Positions 34,865-44,300 of a stretch of DNA of 46,532 nt are shown here, piece after piece. Position 1 is the stretch's first letter; each line of letters starts with the position of its first letter. Under the pieces are notes generated by a model. It searched no databases, had not been told where the DNA came from, and saw only the letters and a program-made list of their open reading frames with translations. The translations under genes and the position numbers were made by a program. The DNA is from Phycisphaeraceae bacterium. GTDB lineage: Bacteria > Planctomycetota > Phycisphaerae > Phycisphaerales > Phycisphaeraceae. The DNA is taken from NCBI GenBank assembly GCA_028284155.1, contig JANQSF010000068.1, forward strand, positions 1-46,532. Direction: 5' to 3'.

Positions 34865-35962
34865 TCAACCGCCGAACTCAGTGCCCACGCCGCGCGCCGC
34901 GGCGATGAGCGGGTCGTCGAGTGGGACCTGGCGCTGCTTGTCGGCGACCTGGAGGATGTCGATGTCGGTGACGTCGCGACCATCCATCACGATCATCCGG
35001 TTCTGCTTGCCGTCCACCAGCGCTTCGAGCGCGGCGTGGCCGAACAACGTGCCGAGGATTCGGTCTTCCGGAACGGGCGTGCCGCCGCGTTGGACGTGGC
35101 CGAGGATCGTGCACCGCGTCTCGATGCCGGTCTTCGATTCGATCTGATCCGCCACGACCTTGCCGACGCCGCCGAGACGAATAGGGTCGGGCGACTTCTC
35201 ATCGTAGTAATCGACCGTCAACTCGCCGCCCTTCGGCTTCGCCCCTTCCGACACGCAAAGGATGCTGAACCGCTTGCCGTGTTGGCTGCGGTCCACGACG
35301 TAGTCGCAGACGCGGTCGATGTCGTAGTCGATCTCGGGCAACAGGATCACGTCGCTTCCTGATGCAACGCCTGCGTGCAACGCCAGCCAGCCCGCGTTTC
35401 GTCCCATCACCTCGACAATCATGGCGCGGTGATGGCTGGCGGCGGTCGTGTGAATCCGGTCGAGCGCCGCGGTCGCGACATATCGAGCCGTCGAGAAGCC
35501 AAACGTAATGTCCGTCCCGACGATGTCGTTGTCGATCGTCTTGGGCACGCCCACGCAATTCACGCCGGCACGGACGAACGACGACGCGCCGCTCATCGTG
35601 CCGTCGCCGCCGATGACGACCATCGCGTCGATGTCACGATCGTTCAGATGCTGCACGCACTGATCGACCCGATTCTCCTTCGTGTGCGACCCGTCTGTGT
35701 GCGTCACGACGAAGGCGCTGGGGTTGCACTTGTTGTTCGAGCCAAGAATCGTGCCGCCACGGGTCAGGATGTCGCTGACATCGATTGCGGTGAGCAGGTG
35801 CATTCGGTTCTCGACGAGGCCGAGAAAGCCGTCCTCGATCCCGACGACCTCCAGCCCGTACTCGAAGATCGCGGTCTTGGTGACGGCCCGGATGACTGCG
35901 TTCAGGCCGGGGCAGTCGCCGCCCCCGGTCATGACGGCGATACGACGGATACTGCTGGGCAT
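34865..35962 (-). CDS. pfk: 6-phosphofructokinase (Gly/Lys type, mixed-substrate group)
   Basis: 365 aa from the ATG at 35962 (GAAGG 6 nt upstream). Motifs are M-T-G-G-G-D-C-P-G-L-N, R-G-G-T-I-L-G-S, I-G-G-D-G-T (118-122), V-P-K-T-I-D-N-D (K141), V-E-V-M-G-R-N-A-G-W and R-C-T-I-L-G-H-V-Q-R-G-G. Gly121 is the residue associated with ATP rather than pyrophosphate use, while Lys141 (Gly in E. coli PfkA) is typical of the mixed-substrate group III. It is probably an ATP-dependent glycolytic enzyme; phosphoryl donor specificity is inferred. It lies 107 nt upstream of purA on the same strand. Confidence 0.94.
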   Translation of the reverse strand: MPSSIRRIAVMTGGGDCPGLNAVIRAVTKTAIFEYGLEVVGIEDGFLGLVENRMHLLTAIDVSDILTRGGTILGSNNKCNPSAFVVTHTDGSHTKENRVDQCVQHLNDRDIDAMVVIGGDGTMSGASSFVRAGVNCVGVPKTIDNDIVGTDITFGFSTARYVATAALDRIHTTAASHHRAMIVEVMGRNAGWLALHAGVASGSDVILLPEIDYDIDRVCDYVVDRSQHGKRFSILCVSEGAKPKGGELTVDYYDEKSPDPIRLGGVGKVVADQIESKTGIETRCTILGHVQRGGTPVPEDRILGTLFGHAALEALVDGKQNRMIVMDGRDVTDIDILQVADKQRQVPLDDPLIAAARGVGTEFGG

Positions 35963-36024
35963 GGCTGGCCTTCCATGACGGGCGAGAACGGGGGCGGGCC
36001 GCATCTTACGCAGATCGGTCGGCC

Positions 36025-36054
36025 AGAATACGCCGCTTGCAGGTCGCTGGACAA
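36025..36054 (-). promoter_or_regulatory. Candidate promoter of pfk
   Basis: On the minus strand TTGTCC (36054-36049) and TATTCT (36030-36025), 18 nt apart, 4/6 each. It overlaps the -35 of a divergent candidate promoter. Confidence 0.3.
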
Positions 36055-36076
36055 GGTCGGCCGATGTGTGTTCAAT
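36048..36076 (+). promoter_or_regulatory. Candidate promoter of the vWA genes
   Basis: TGGACA (36048-36053, 5/6) and TTCAAT (36071-36076, 4/6), 17-nt spacer, about 175 nt before the first vWA gene. Its -35 overlaps the pfk candidate on the other strand. Confidence 0.3.
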
Positions 36077-36256
36077 AGGTCGTAGGGCCGACTGGATCGG
36101 CCTGAATGTGGGTCTGGGGCGGATTCCGGCCGGTTTTCGGCTTGGGAACGGGCTTGTAACGACCTTGAGAGGCGGATAAGCCGCTAAACTGATGGGTGTG
36201 GACCCACGGCCGAACGGCCCCGGTCGACCCGTTCAATGACGGACAGGAGCCTTCCG

Positions 36257-37474
36257 ATGGAACTGATCGCCCTGCTGACAGGCAATCCGCTGCTGGCCTT
36301 CGGCCTGCTGACGGCTGTCGGCGTCGCGTTGACCGCATTTTTCGCCGCGCCGCAAGGCCCGGGCGGCGGGCAGAATCTGCCCCAGCCTCGGCCGGGCCAA
36401 GCCCCCACGCCGCCGACCGGGCGACCGACCGGTGCCCCGCAAGCGCCCGGTGCCCGCCCGCAACCGCGACCGGCCGGCCCCGGCGGGCCGCAGAACCCCA
36501 ACGCCCAGATGCCGGGCGAGGAAGAAGAGGAAGAGGAAAGCCATAGCGACGTCGCGGCCGTGGCCGGCGAAATGGCGCCCTGGTTGATCTCGCTGGCGGT
36601 GCACGCGGCGATCGTCGTGCTGGCGATGTTCATTGTCTGGGCGGCCGTGCAGAAGAAGGTCAAGAAGAAGGAACCGATCATCCCGATCGCCAAGTTCAGC
36701 AAGCAACCCGGCGCACCGTTGTCGATGCAGACGACCACGCGCATCAGCAGCACGAGTTCCAGCCGGCGCACCGTGACCAAGAGCGAGACCAAAACGGTCA
36801 ACCTCACCAGTAAGGTCAAAGCAGACAACTCGCTGATCGGCGTGGCCGGCGGCACGTCGGGCAAGGCCAACCCGTTCGGCGCGGGCGTCGGCAGCGGCGG
36901 CCCGTTCAACGCCGGCTTCTTCGGCTCGGGCGGCAACGCCAAGAACATCGCGTACCTGGTCGACGCGTCGGGCTCGCTGATCGACACGTTCCCGTTCGTC
37001 ATCGCGGAACTCAAGCGTTCGATCAACGAGTTGAGCGAGGCGCAGGCGTTCGCCGTGGTCTTCTTCCAGGGCGACAAGGCTTACTCGCCGTGGCAGGGCC
37101 TGCGGAAGGCCAGCGCGGCGAACAAGAAGGCGGCGATGCTCTGGATCGATCCGTCCAGTGATAAGATCCGCCCCGCCGGCGCCGACACGAACCCGATCCC
37201 CGCGCTCAAGCAGGCGTTGCGGTACAAGCCGCAATTGCTCTTCCTGCTGTCGGACAACATCACCGGTCGACAGAAGTACGAGATCAACCAGAAGACGCTG
37301 GTCACCGAGGTGCGTAAGGCCAACGTCGCCGGCACGAAGATCAATACGATTCAGTTCCTCTACCCCGATCCGCTCGAGCAATACGGCTTTAAGGGCACGC
37401 TCGAATTGATCGCGCGAGAGAGTGGCGGGCTATTCAAGTTCGTTGACGCGCGTGAATTGGGCATCGAGAACTGA
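36257..37474 (+). CDS. vWA-domain membrane protein with TonB-like SxxxH helix, paralog 1
   Basis: 405 aa. The ATG at 36257 has AGGAG 7 nt upstream; an in-frame start at 36236 is less likely. The first hydrophobic segment is at ~2-31, followed by a Pro/Gly/Arg-rich linker (~32-86) and a run of Glu (88-94). A second helix (~108-130) contains W-L-I-S-L-A-V-H (S112, H116), the SxxxH pattern of TonB-type helices. A basic and Ser/Thr-rich stretch follows, then a vWA domain (~230-400) with the full MIDAS set: D236-x-S238-x-S240, T311 and D333. The paralog follows after 513 nt. A metal-dependent binding protein facing the periplasm is inferred; no partner is known. Confidence 0.9.
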   Translation: MELIALLTGNPLLAFGLLTAVGVALTAFFAAPQGPGGGQNLPQPRPGQAPTPPTGRPTGAPQAPGARPQPRPAGPGGPQNPNAQMPGEEEEEEESHSDVAAVAGEMAPWLISLAVHAAIVVLAMFIVWAAVQKKVKKKEPIIPIAKFSKQPGAPLSMQTTTRISSTSSSRRTVTKSETKTVNLTSKVKADNSLIGVAGGTSGKANPFGAGVGSGGPFNAGFFGSGGNAKNIAYLVDASGSLIDTFPFVIAELKRSINELSEAQAFAVVFFQGDKAYSPWQGLRKASAANKKAAMLWIDPSSDKIRPAGADTNPIPALKQALRYKPQLLFLLSDNITGRQKYEINQKTLVTEVRKANVAGTKINTIQFLYPDPLEQYGFKGTLELIARESGGLFKFVDARELGIEN

Positions 37475-37501
37475 TCGGCTGAATCAAACACACCCAAACC
37501 C

Positions 37502-37529
37502 AAAGGGGCCAGTTGCTGGCCCCTTTTTT
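37502..37529 (+). terminator. Rho-independent terminator after vWA paralog 1
   Basis: AAAGGGGCCAG-TTG-CTGGCCCCTTT, an 11-bp stem followed by a T-run, 27 nt after the stop codon. It separates the transcripts of the two vWA genes. Confidence 0.95.
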
Positions 37530-37670
37530 GTTGAGCAGCGCACCAGACCAGGGCACACTCAACCTAGGCGCAGCGGTTCGGCGTGCCACACCAAAAACGA
37601 ACTGTATGTGACCTAGGTCTCGACCTCTCCTTGGCCTGCGCTGCCGACCGACATGGATGCCGCGAATCTA

Positions 37671-37789
37671 GGCTTAGTCCGAAAGGTCACAGGCTCATCC
37701 GTAGGGTGCGCTTTAGCGCACCAAGGACGTATGGAAACCGTCCGTTCATCGCGGTGCGCTATAGCGCACCCTACTTTTCGGACGAAGCC
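37671..37789. repeat. REPIN-like double-hairpin inverted repeat
   Basis: Two near-identical hairpins, TAGGGTGCGCTTTAGCGCACC (37702-37722) and its inverted partner GGTGCGCTATAGCGCACCCTA (37753-37773), face each other. They are flanked by outer arms GGCTTAGTCCGAAA and TTTCGGACGAAGCC. The left arm carries an extra ~16 nt between its outer and inner parts. Two inverted palindromes with a spacer are the layout of REPIN/BIME elements. Confidence 0.8.
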
Positions 37790-37987
37790 AAATCCACATC
37801 GTGCATTGCCTACGCTAAGTGAGTTTCATGTGGCTGAATCCGCTGACACCTTCTGGACAAACACAACGGTCAACTGTCAAACATATTGATAGGCAATGGT
37901 CGTCGGCTGGCGAGTCGGCGAACGGGTGACGCAATTCATAGACGCGCGGTTGTTGCCGTGCGCAAAACGAAGGACAGGAGCTATCGC

Positions 37988-39094
37988 ATGGACCTGACGA
38001 CGCTATCGCTCTGGCTGACAAGCAACCCCATGTTGGCGTGCGCTGTTGCTGCGGGATTGGGTCTGGGAATGGTCGCCTGCTTTGCGATGTCGGGCGGTCG
38101 CCCCGCGACACCGACTGCCGACGATCAGTTCAAAGATCCGACCGACGACAACACACGCGAAGAGAGCGACATTGTGGCGGTGGCCGGCGAAATGTCGCCG
38201 TGGCTGATCTCGCTGGCGGTGCACGCGGCGATTGTCCTGCTGGCGATGTTCATCGTCTGGTCGGCCTTCACGGAGTCGGCGCCAAAGAAGGAGCCGATCA
38301 TTCCGACGATAATCCCATCCAAGAAACCGGGGGCGCCGTTGACGATGCAAGCGATCGTGAGGCCCGAGGACACTTCTACCGACCGGCGAGTTGTCGCGCC
38401 GCCGCAGCCTCAACCTGTGAAGATCTCGAAGCAACTCGAGGTCAACGACCAACTCATCGGCATCACGCAAGGCGCAGCCGGCAAAGCCAACCCGTTCGGC
38501 GCCGGGCTGGGTGATGGCCCGAGCAAGGCGACACTGTTCGGCGTGCGTGGCGGCGACGTTAAGCATGTCGTGTATCTGGTCGATGCGTCGGGGTCGCTGG
38601 TCGATACGTTCCCGTTTGTGATCGCTGAACTCAAGCGATCGATCGGCGAGTTGACGATGGATCAGACCTTTGCCGTCGTGTTCTTCCAGGGCGACCGTGT
38701 GCTCACCCCGTGGCCGGGCATGCGCAAGGCGACGCACTTCAACAAGCGGCAGGCGATGATGTGGATCGACCCGACCAGCGACAACGTTCGGCCGGCGGGC
38801 GCCGACACGAACCCAATCCCCGCGATCAAGCAGGCGTTGCACTATCGGCCGCAACTGGTGTTCCTGCTCTCAGACAACATCACCGGGCGACAGAAGTACG
38901 AGATCGACCAGCAGGTGCTGTTGACCGAGACGCGCAAGGCCAACCTTGCCGATACCAGGATCAACACGATCCAGTTCCTGCACCCCGATCCTCTTGAAGC
39001 TTATGGGTTGAAAGGCACGCTTGAACAAATCGCCCGCCAAAGCGGCGGACGATTCAAGTTCCAAGACGCGCGCGAGTTGGGGATTGAGCAGTGA
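37988..39094 (+). CDS. vWA-domain membrane protein with TonB-like SxxxH helix, paralog 2
   Basis: 368 aa. The ATG at 37988 has AGGAG 7 nt upstream. Same architecture as its neighbour but with a shorter acidic linker: first hydrophobic segment ~8-34, second helix ~71-93 with P-W-L-I-S-L-A-V-H (S75, H79), vWA domain ~192-365 with MIDAS residues D199, S201, S203, T274 and D296. The vWA parts are highly similar (both have G-A-D-T-N-P-I-P-A and L-L-S-D-N-I-T-G-R-Q-K-Y-E-I), while the linkers diverge. The leader GGACAGGAGC is also shared, so the duplication included the ribosome binding site. It converges with a coiled-coil gene. Confidence 0.9.
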   Translation: MDLTTLSLWLTSNPMLACAVAAGLGLGMVACFAMSGGRPATPTADDQFKDPTDDNTREESDIVAVAGEMSPWLISLAVHAAIVLLAMFIVWSAFTESAPKKEPIIPTIIPSKKPGAPLTMQAIVRPEDTSTDRRVVAPPQPQPVKISKQLEVNDQLIGITQGAAGKANPFGAGLGDGPSKATLFGVRGGDVKHVVYLVDASGSLVDTFPFVIAELKRSIGELTMDQTFAVVFFQGDRVLTPWPGMRKATHFNKRQAMMWIDPTSDNVRPAGADTNPIPAIKQALHYRPQLVFLLSDNITGRQKYEIDQQVLLTETRKANLADTRINTIQFLHPDPLEAYGLKGTLEQIARQSGGRFKFQDARELGIEQ

Positions 39095-39130
39095 ACGCAG
39101 GCCCGAACGGCAACGCTGTGAACTGAAGGC

Positions 39131-39205
39131 GTGCCTGTGAATGAGCGAAGCGTTTCACAGCCCGGAACTTCGCACTCTGTGAAAGGCTTCGCCATTCACA
39201 GGCAC
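39131..39205. repeat. Long near-perfect inverted repeat between convergent genes
   Basis: Arms 39131-39160 and 39177-39205 match over ~29 nt with only 2-3 differences (GTGCCTGTGAATG ... TTTCACAG), with a 16-nt loop. There is no T-run on either side, so factor-independent termination is doubtful, but it may still block or protect transcripts from both genes. It differs in sequence from the other long inverted repeats. Confidence 0.8.
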
Positions 39206-39252
39206 CCAAAAACAGTTCTGTTGACGGCGTTGCCAGACCGGCCGGATGGGCG

Positions 39253-40215
39253 TCAACGCGCTTGCTTCTTCTTCCGTTCGCGGTCGGCGATCAGGCGGTT
39301 GACCAGCGCGATCTCGCCGTTCAGCCCATCGATGACTTTCGCCGCCTTCTTCGCCGTCGTCGCCCGGCGGGTGTACTCCGACCGAGCGGCGGCGACGCGT
39401 TTGTTGGCTTCCGCGAAGGCCTCGTTCGCCTTGCCGAGGTCCGACTTGGCGGCCTCAACGTCGCTGATCGCCGACTGCACTTCGGCGTTGCTGTCGACCA
39501 GTTCGGCGATGGCTTCCTTCTGCGCCTGGTAGACCTTGGCAGCCGCTTCATACCGCAACCGGGCCTTTTCGTACCCAGCGTCTGCCGCAAGCATCTTCTT
39601 TTGCAGATCGTCGGCGAGCTTGCGGAATCGCAGCACTTCGGCTGCGGCCTGCCCGATTGACGCCCCGTCGGCCGCCTGCGCCCGCAACGTCTCCAAGCGG
39701 GCCTGGGCATCCACGGCCTTCTGAATGACTGCCCGGAACTCCGGGTCTCTCTGCGCCTTGTCGATCAACGGGCGGCGCACCTGGTCCAGCGCCAACTCGG
39801 CCGCCTTGTAATCCGATTCCGCCTGCGCGGCATCGGGCGACGAAGCCAACTCGTCACGCACCTTGACCTGCGCCACACGGAGGTTCTTTTGAGCTTCGAT
39901 CACCGCGCGACGGGCGTCTGTGACTTCCTGACGGACGCCGCTGGCCTCCTTGATAGCCGAATCCATGTCGGCCTTGGCCGGCCGCAGGTCGTCTTTGATC
40001 TTGTCGAACTGCGGCTGAACAGACTTCAGTTGGCTCTCCGCCCGCGACCGCCTGCCCTGCAGTTCCTTGATCTGTTTGTTCAGATAGTCGATGTACCGCT
40101 TCTTGTCCTGGTCGCGCTTGCCCTTCTTGGCGCCCAGGGCCGGGTCGGGCACAGCCAATGTCACAGCCACGCAAACACCCAGAACGACCCAGCAGCGAAT
40201 CCAAGTCAGCGACAT
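39253..40215 (-). CDS. Exported coiled-coil protein, paralog 1
   Basis: 320 aa. The start is the ATG at 40215; an ATG at 40227 has no ribosome site. A signal peptide (residues ~1-28, ending A-L-G-A) is followed by a basic K-K-G-K-R-D-Q-D-K-K segment and ~280 residues of nearly continuous Ala/Lys/Glu/Asp-rich heptads (R-x-E-x-Q-L-K...A-A-K-S-D-L-G-K-A-N-E-A-F), with no domain I recognise. A periplasmic or surface rod is likely. The next gene upstream, 55 nt away, is a paralog with the same layout (signal peptide, charged segment, coiled coil, R-E-P-[VL]-like turn at mid-length, basic C-terminus). Confidence 0.85.
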   Translation of the reverse strand: MSLTWIRCWVVLGVCVAVTLAVPDPALGAKKGKRDQDKKRYIDYLNKQIKELQGRRSRAESQLKSVQPQFDKIKDDLRPAKADMDSAIKEASGVRQEVTDARRAVIEAQKNLRVAQVKVRDELASSPDAAQAESDYKAAELALDQVRRPLIDKAQRDPEFRAVIQKAVDAQARLETLRAQAADGASIGQAAAEVLRFRKLADDLQKKMLAADAGYEKARLRYEAAAKVYQAQKEAIAELVDSNAEVQSAISDVEAAKSDLGKANEAFAEANKRVAAARSEYTRRATTAKKAAKVIDGLNGEIALVNRLIADRERKKKQAR

Positions 40216-40270
40216 GACAGGCCCCATCGCAAAGCGTTGATACTCGACCCCGACGGCGTGAACGCGAAGG

Positions 40271-41239
40271 TTACCGCCGGATGTACTTGCGACCCTTGTT
40301 GTACTTCTCGATCTTCTCTTCCAGAACTTTGATCTGACGTTCGTAGCTCTCCTTGACGGCCGTCAGTTTGCGGACCCGCGACTCGGCGGCGCGGTCTTTC
40401 GACGCGATCTTCGCGTAGGCGCGTCGCGCTTCCAGTTGCTTGGCGGAGGCCTGGATCGCTTCCTTGTTGGCGTCCTGATACGCCTGCTGGGCTGACTTCA
40501 CGGCGTTCTCGGCCGCCGTCAAATCGGAAGCGGCGGGCAACGCGGCGACGAGCGTTTCGTACCGCTCGTTGGCGGCCACGAACTGGCTCTTCAATTCGTT
40601 GTATCTCGGGGTCTGTGACGTCGCCTCATTCTGCAGTTTGTCGGCGAGCGCCGAGGCCTCGTCCAACTCTTTGCGAGCCTGCTCAAGCCGCTCGGGGTTG
40701 GTACCCGAGTTTTCGAGGCGTTTGATCAGGTACTTAGCGGAGGTCAGTTTGCGTAACGCCGTCGTGTAGTCCGGGTTCTTGGCCAAAGCGGCAAAGACGG
40801 GCTCACGCACGGCGGAAAAGGCGGTGTCGGCCGCGTCGCGCTTCTTGCGGGCGTCGGCCACTTCCGCCGACTCGACGATCTGCTTGTTCAGGGCGATCCT
40901 GGCCTTGCTCAATACGCGCTGAGCTTCTTCGTACCGCTTGCGCGCTTCCGTGGCCTGATTGCGCAGGGACGTGGCGTCGGCGGTGGCGTTGTCCAGCGCC
41001 TCTTTCTCCGGCGAGGTCGAGTCTTCGGGGTCGCTGTCGCTCTCAGACTCGCCGATCGCCTCGTCGATCTTGCCGATCTGTTCCTGCAACTCGCTGATCT
41101 GCAGCTTGAGCCGATCCGCGTATGACCGGGGGCGTTCACGGCGCTCGCGCTTTTCGTCGGCCGCCACGCCGTGTGAAGACGCGAGGACCAACGCACAAAG
41201 GACAGTGAACGTCACAATGGAACAGGTCAGGCGCGACAT
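40271..41239 (-). CDS. Exported coiled-coil protein, paralog 2
   Basis: 322 aa. The ATG at 41239 has GGGGA 7 nt upstream. A signal peptide (1-27, ending G-V-A-A) is followed by an Arg/Glu-rich patch and then a heptad-rich coiled coil; an acidic S-E-S-D-S-D-P-E-D stretch near 65-75 interrupts it. Ends with the basic Y-N-K-G-R-K-Y-I-R-R. First gene of the pair behind a strong promoter. Function unknown; its similarity to the downstream gene in length, layout and the D-x-A-x-x-A-x-x-x-V-R-x-P motif near the middle suggests tandem duplication. Confidence 0.85.
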   Translation of the reverse strand: MSRLTCSIVTFTVLCALVLASSHGVAADEKRERRERPRSYADRLKLQISELQEQIGKIDEAIGESESDSDPEDSTSPEKEALDNATADATSLRNQATEARKRYEEAQRVLSKARIALNKQIVESAEVADARKKRDAADTAFSAVREPVFAALAKNPDYTTALRKLTSAKYLIKRLENSGTNPERLEQARKELDEASALADKLQNEATSQTPRYNELKSQFVAANERYETLVAALPAASDLTAAENAVKSAQQAYQDANKEAIQASAKQLEARRAYAKIASKDRAAESRVRKLTAVKESYERQIKVLEEKIEKYNKGRKYIRR

Positions 41240-41311
41240 GGGTGGTCCCCTTTGGGGTTCGGATCAGTGGATGGTCCGATCGCCATCGGCCGAATGGGCC
41301 GGGTTAAGAGG

Positions 41312-41339
41312 ATTATACCCTTGATTTGGGCCGCGCCAA
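41312..41339 (-). promoter_or_regulatory. Strong sigma70 promoter of the coiled-coil pair
   Basis: On the minus strand TTGGCG (41339-41334, 4/6) and an exact TATAAT (41317-41312) with a 16-nt spacer; predicted start ~41305, leader ~65 nt. One of the best promoter matches in the window. Confidence 0.65.
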
Positions 41340-41394
41340 GGCAATCCGGGGCACTGTTTTGAACACGTCCAGACGCGATCACACACGGCCTGTG

Positions 41395-44300
41395 CTAATC
41401 GTCCTTGGCCGGTTGGCCTGAGCCGGGCAGTGGTGTTTTCAAGCTGGCGAGGTACTCGATCAGATCGCGTAACTCGCCTCGCTTAAGAAGCTTATGAATG
41501 TTGCCCGGCATCGGGGACAGGCCCTGCCGCTGACGATCGATGTCGCGTTCGTCGACTTTCACGACGCCATCGATTGTCCCGACATGCAGGATTCGGCCTT
41601 CCTTCTTGATCAGAATGCCGTTGATCAGGTCACCGTTTTCAAGGTCAATGATGAGGCTTTGATAGCCCTTGGTGATCTTTCGACTTGGTAGGATGAGTGA
41701 TTCCATCAATTCGTCGCGCTTCGCGGTCTTGCCGATGCCGGCCAGGTCGGGCCCGGCGACGCCGGCCCCTTGGCCGGCCACCTTGTGACACCGCTGACAC
41801 TGCGCTTCGACCTTGTTCCAGAACACCTCGCGCCCGCGCATCACGCTGCCGCCGTGGAGCAGGTCGCGGTAGGCGGCCAACTCGTCCTGTGGGTCGAGGC
41901 CGGCCTGATACTTGGCCAACCGTTCGGCGATGTCTTTGACCGATGCCCGCGAACGCGCCGCTTCGAGCAGGTCGTGCTGCAGTGCGGGATCGACCTTACC
42001 GCCGAGTAGCACGTCAAGCCAGTCGGTGATGACCTTGTCGGCGTCCGGTCGTTTCAGCGACGCGATCGTAGCGAAGGCGTCCTGCTTTTCGCCGAGCGTA
42101 CCTTCGGCCAGCACGCTCTTGAGCGCACCGATGGCACGCGTTGGGTCCAGCCGAGCCATGAGGACAAGCGCGGCACTGCGGACCTTCTCGTCGCTGTCAG
42201 CCAACGACAACGCCACGACCTGCGGCAGTGACTCGTCGCCGGTCTGGTGCAATGCTTTGAGCGCAACCAGCCTGACTTCGACCGGCGTCTTGGCGTCGAG
42301 CGCCAAGGCTTTGAGCTTGGGGCCGAACCCCTCGACCCGAAATCGGCCGATCATGCCGATGACGCGCGTGCGGATGGCCTGCGGCGTGTTGGCCTCGATC
42401 AACGGCTTGAAGGAATGCGTCACGGCCGCGACGACTTGTTCCGGCTCGCGGTTGCTGGCGTCGAAAGGCCGCCAGAGATTGGTCACGCGGTCACGCGCCG
42501 ACGGCGAGGTCCACTGGTCGAGGATGTCCATCGCTTCGAGCCGCAGTTTCTCGGGTACGTCCTTGCGCGCGGCGAACGCGGCGACGGCCGCGGCGCGGTC
42601 TGCGCCGCCCACGCGGAACGCCGCATTGAGCGCGCGACGGACCAGAGGGTCATTTTCGGGTGTTACGTTGCTGAGCAGGTCGGCCAGCGCCGGCAAGGCT
42701 GGGACCATCGTCAGGTCGTTGATGGCGCGGGCGGCTTCGAGAACGATCCCCGGGTCGCTGTCCTTCAGAAACGACGCGATCCGGGCGTCGCCGAGACGGC
42801 GCATGGTCAGCAGCACGCCCATGCGCGCGGAGCGGTCTTCGTCTGCCATGTGTTCGGCCAGCGCGTCGGCGTCGCCAATCAAGGTCAGGCCGTACACACC
42901 GGCGTGGCGCAGCCAGGGATCGGCGTCGGCGTTGTCGCGGAGCATGGCCAGCAGCGCGGGGATCGCCGACGTTTGGCCGGACTTGCCCAACGCGATCGCC
43001 GCGGCGGCGCGGACGTGCAGGTCTTCATCACGAAGCAGCGCGCTGAGCGCGCGGGTTGCCCGGTCATACCGGGCGTCGCCCAACGCCCGCGCCGCCGCGA
43101 CGCGGATAGCCGGGTCGTCGTCAGACAGTTGGCGCATGATCGTGACGTAGGTCTGCGGCAACGCCTTGCCGAGCTGCGCCAATCCCCACAGCGCGTGCAA
43201 GCGGGCGATCGGCGAGCGCGCGCGGTCGAGCACGCGCTCGAGCGTGGGCACACCACGTCGCCCCTTCTCGACCAGCGCGAACTGCACACGCAGACGCAGG
43301 CGGCGTTCGGGGTGGCTGAGCAATTCGATGATCTCGTAGTCGCGCATGTCGGCGAAGCCGCCCTTTTCGAGCAGGCGTTGCACGCGCGCGATCTGCTTGT
43401 CCTTTGAGGCCGACTCGTGCACGACGCGGTAAAGCCGACCCTTGCCGATGCCCTCCCACCCGTCGACCCAGTCGGCCACGTACAGCGAGCCGTCGTAGCC
43501 GAACTCGACGTCGGTGGCGAGGATGTTCCACATGAACTGTTCGACCTTGCCGGCGGCAAAGCCCGCGCCTTTCGGCGTGGCCTTGAAGGCCAGGATGCCG
43601 CTGTTGGCCGCCCCACCGCGGAAGTCGCACAGGAAAAAGTGATCTTTGTATTTGGCCGGGAAGCCGAGGCCGTTGTAATAGGCCAACCCCGACGGCCCGC
43701 TGGAAATGTGCGCGATGGGCGGCACGACGTACGCCGGGCTCGCCTTGGTGTGCAGGTGCCAAATGCCTTCGCGGTTCCACGGCCCGCGATCGCGCAGGTA
43801 TTGGTAATTCATCAACCAGCCCGAGTCACCACCTTCGATCAGGTAGGTGAAGCGGGCCTGATCGCCGGCGTCGGACGTGTTGTCCACCGTGAACAGGTTG
43901 CCGTGGTCGTCAAATGCCAATTCCTGCGGGTTGCGCAGGCCTGTATAGATCACTTCCAGTTCGCTTCCGTCGCGGTTGCAACGGAAGACCGCGCCCGTGT
44001 CCGGGTTCTTGAGCCGCTTGCCCTCCGCGTTCAGGACGTTGTAGCCGCGGTCGCCGAGCGAGAAGTAGATCTTGCCGTCCATGCCCAGAACCAACCCGTG
44101 CAGGTCGTGCCCGCGGAACGCAACACGCACGCCGAAGCCCTGGTGCAGCGGGCGCCGCTTGTCCGGGTCGGCCTTGCCGTCGCGGTCGGTGTCTTTGAGC
44201 AGCCAGAGACGGGGGATGCAGGTGTAATAGACGTCGCCGTCCCACGCGAGCACACCCGCGCCGGTCCCCTCGACGAGGTCGTTGAAGCTCTGCGCGAAGA

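Larger units (their letters stand above)
37475..37987. other. 513-nt spacer between the two vWA genes
   Basis: Contains a strong terminator at 37502-37529 and a ~119-bp inverted-repeat element at 37671-37789. The small open frames inside (for example 37583-37822) run through the repeat, have no ribosome binding site and resemble no protein. Nothing else is recognised; a promoter for the second vWA gene must lie in the last ~200 nt but none is clear. Confidence 0.7.

Noticed and set aside
37583..37889. Overlapping 78-79-codon frames between the vWA genes
   Set aside because: They read through the inverted-repeat element and have no ribosome site.
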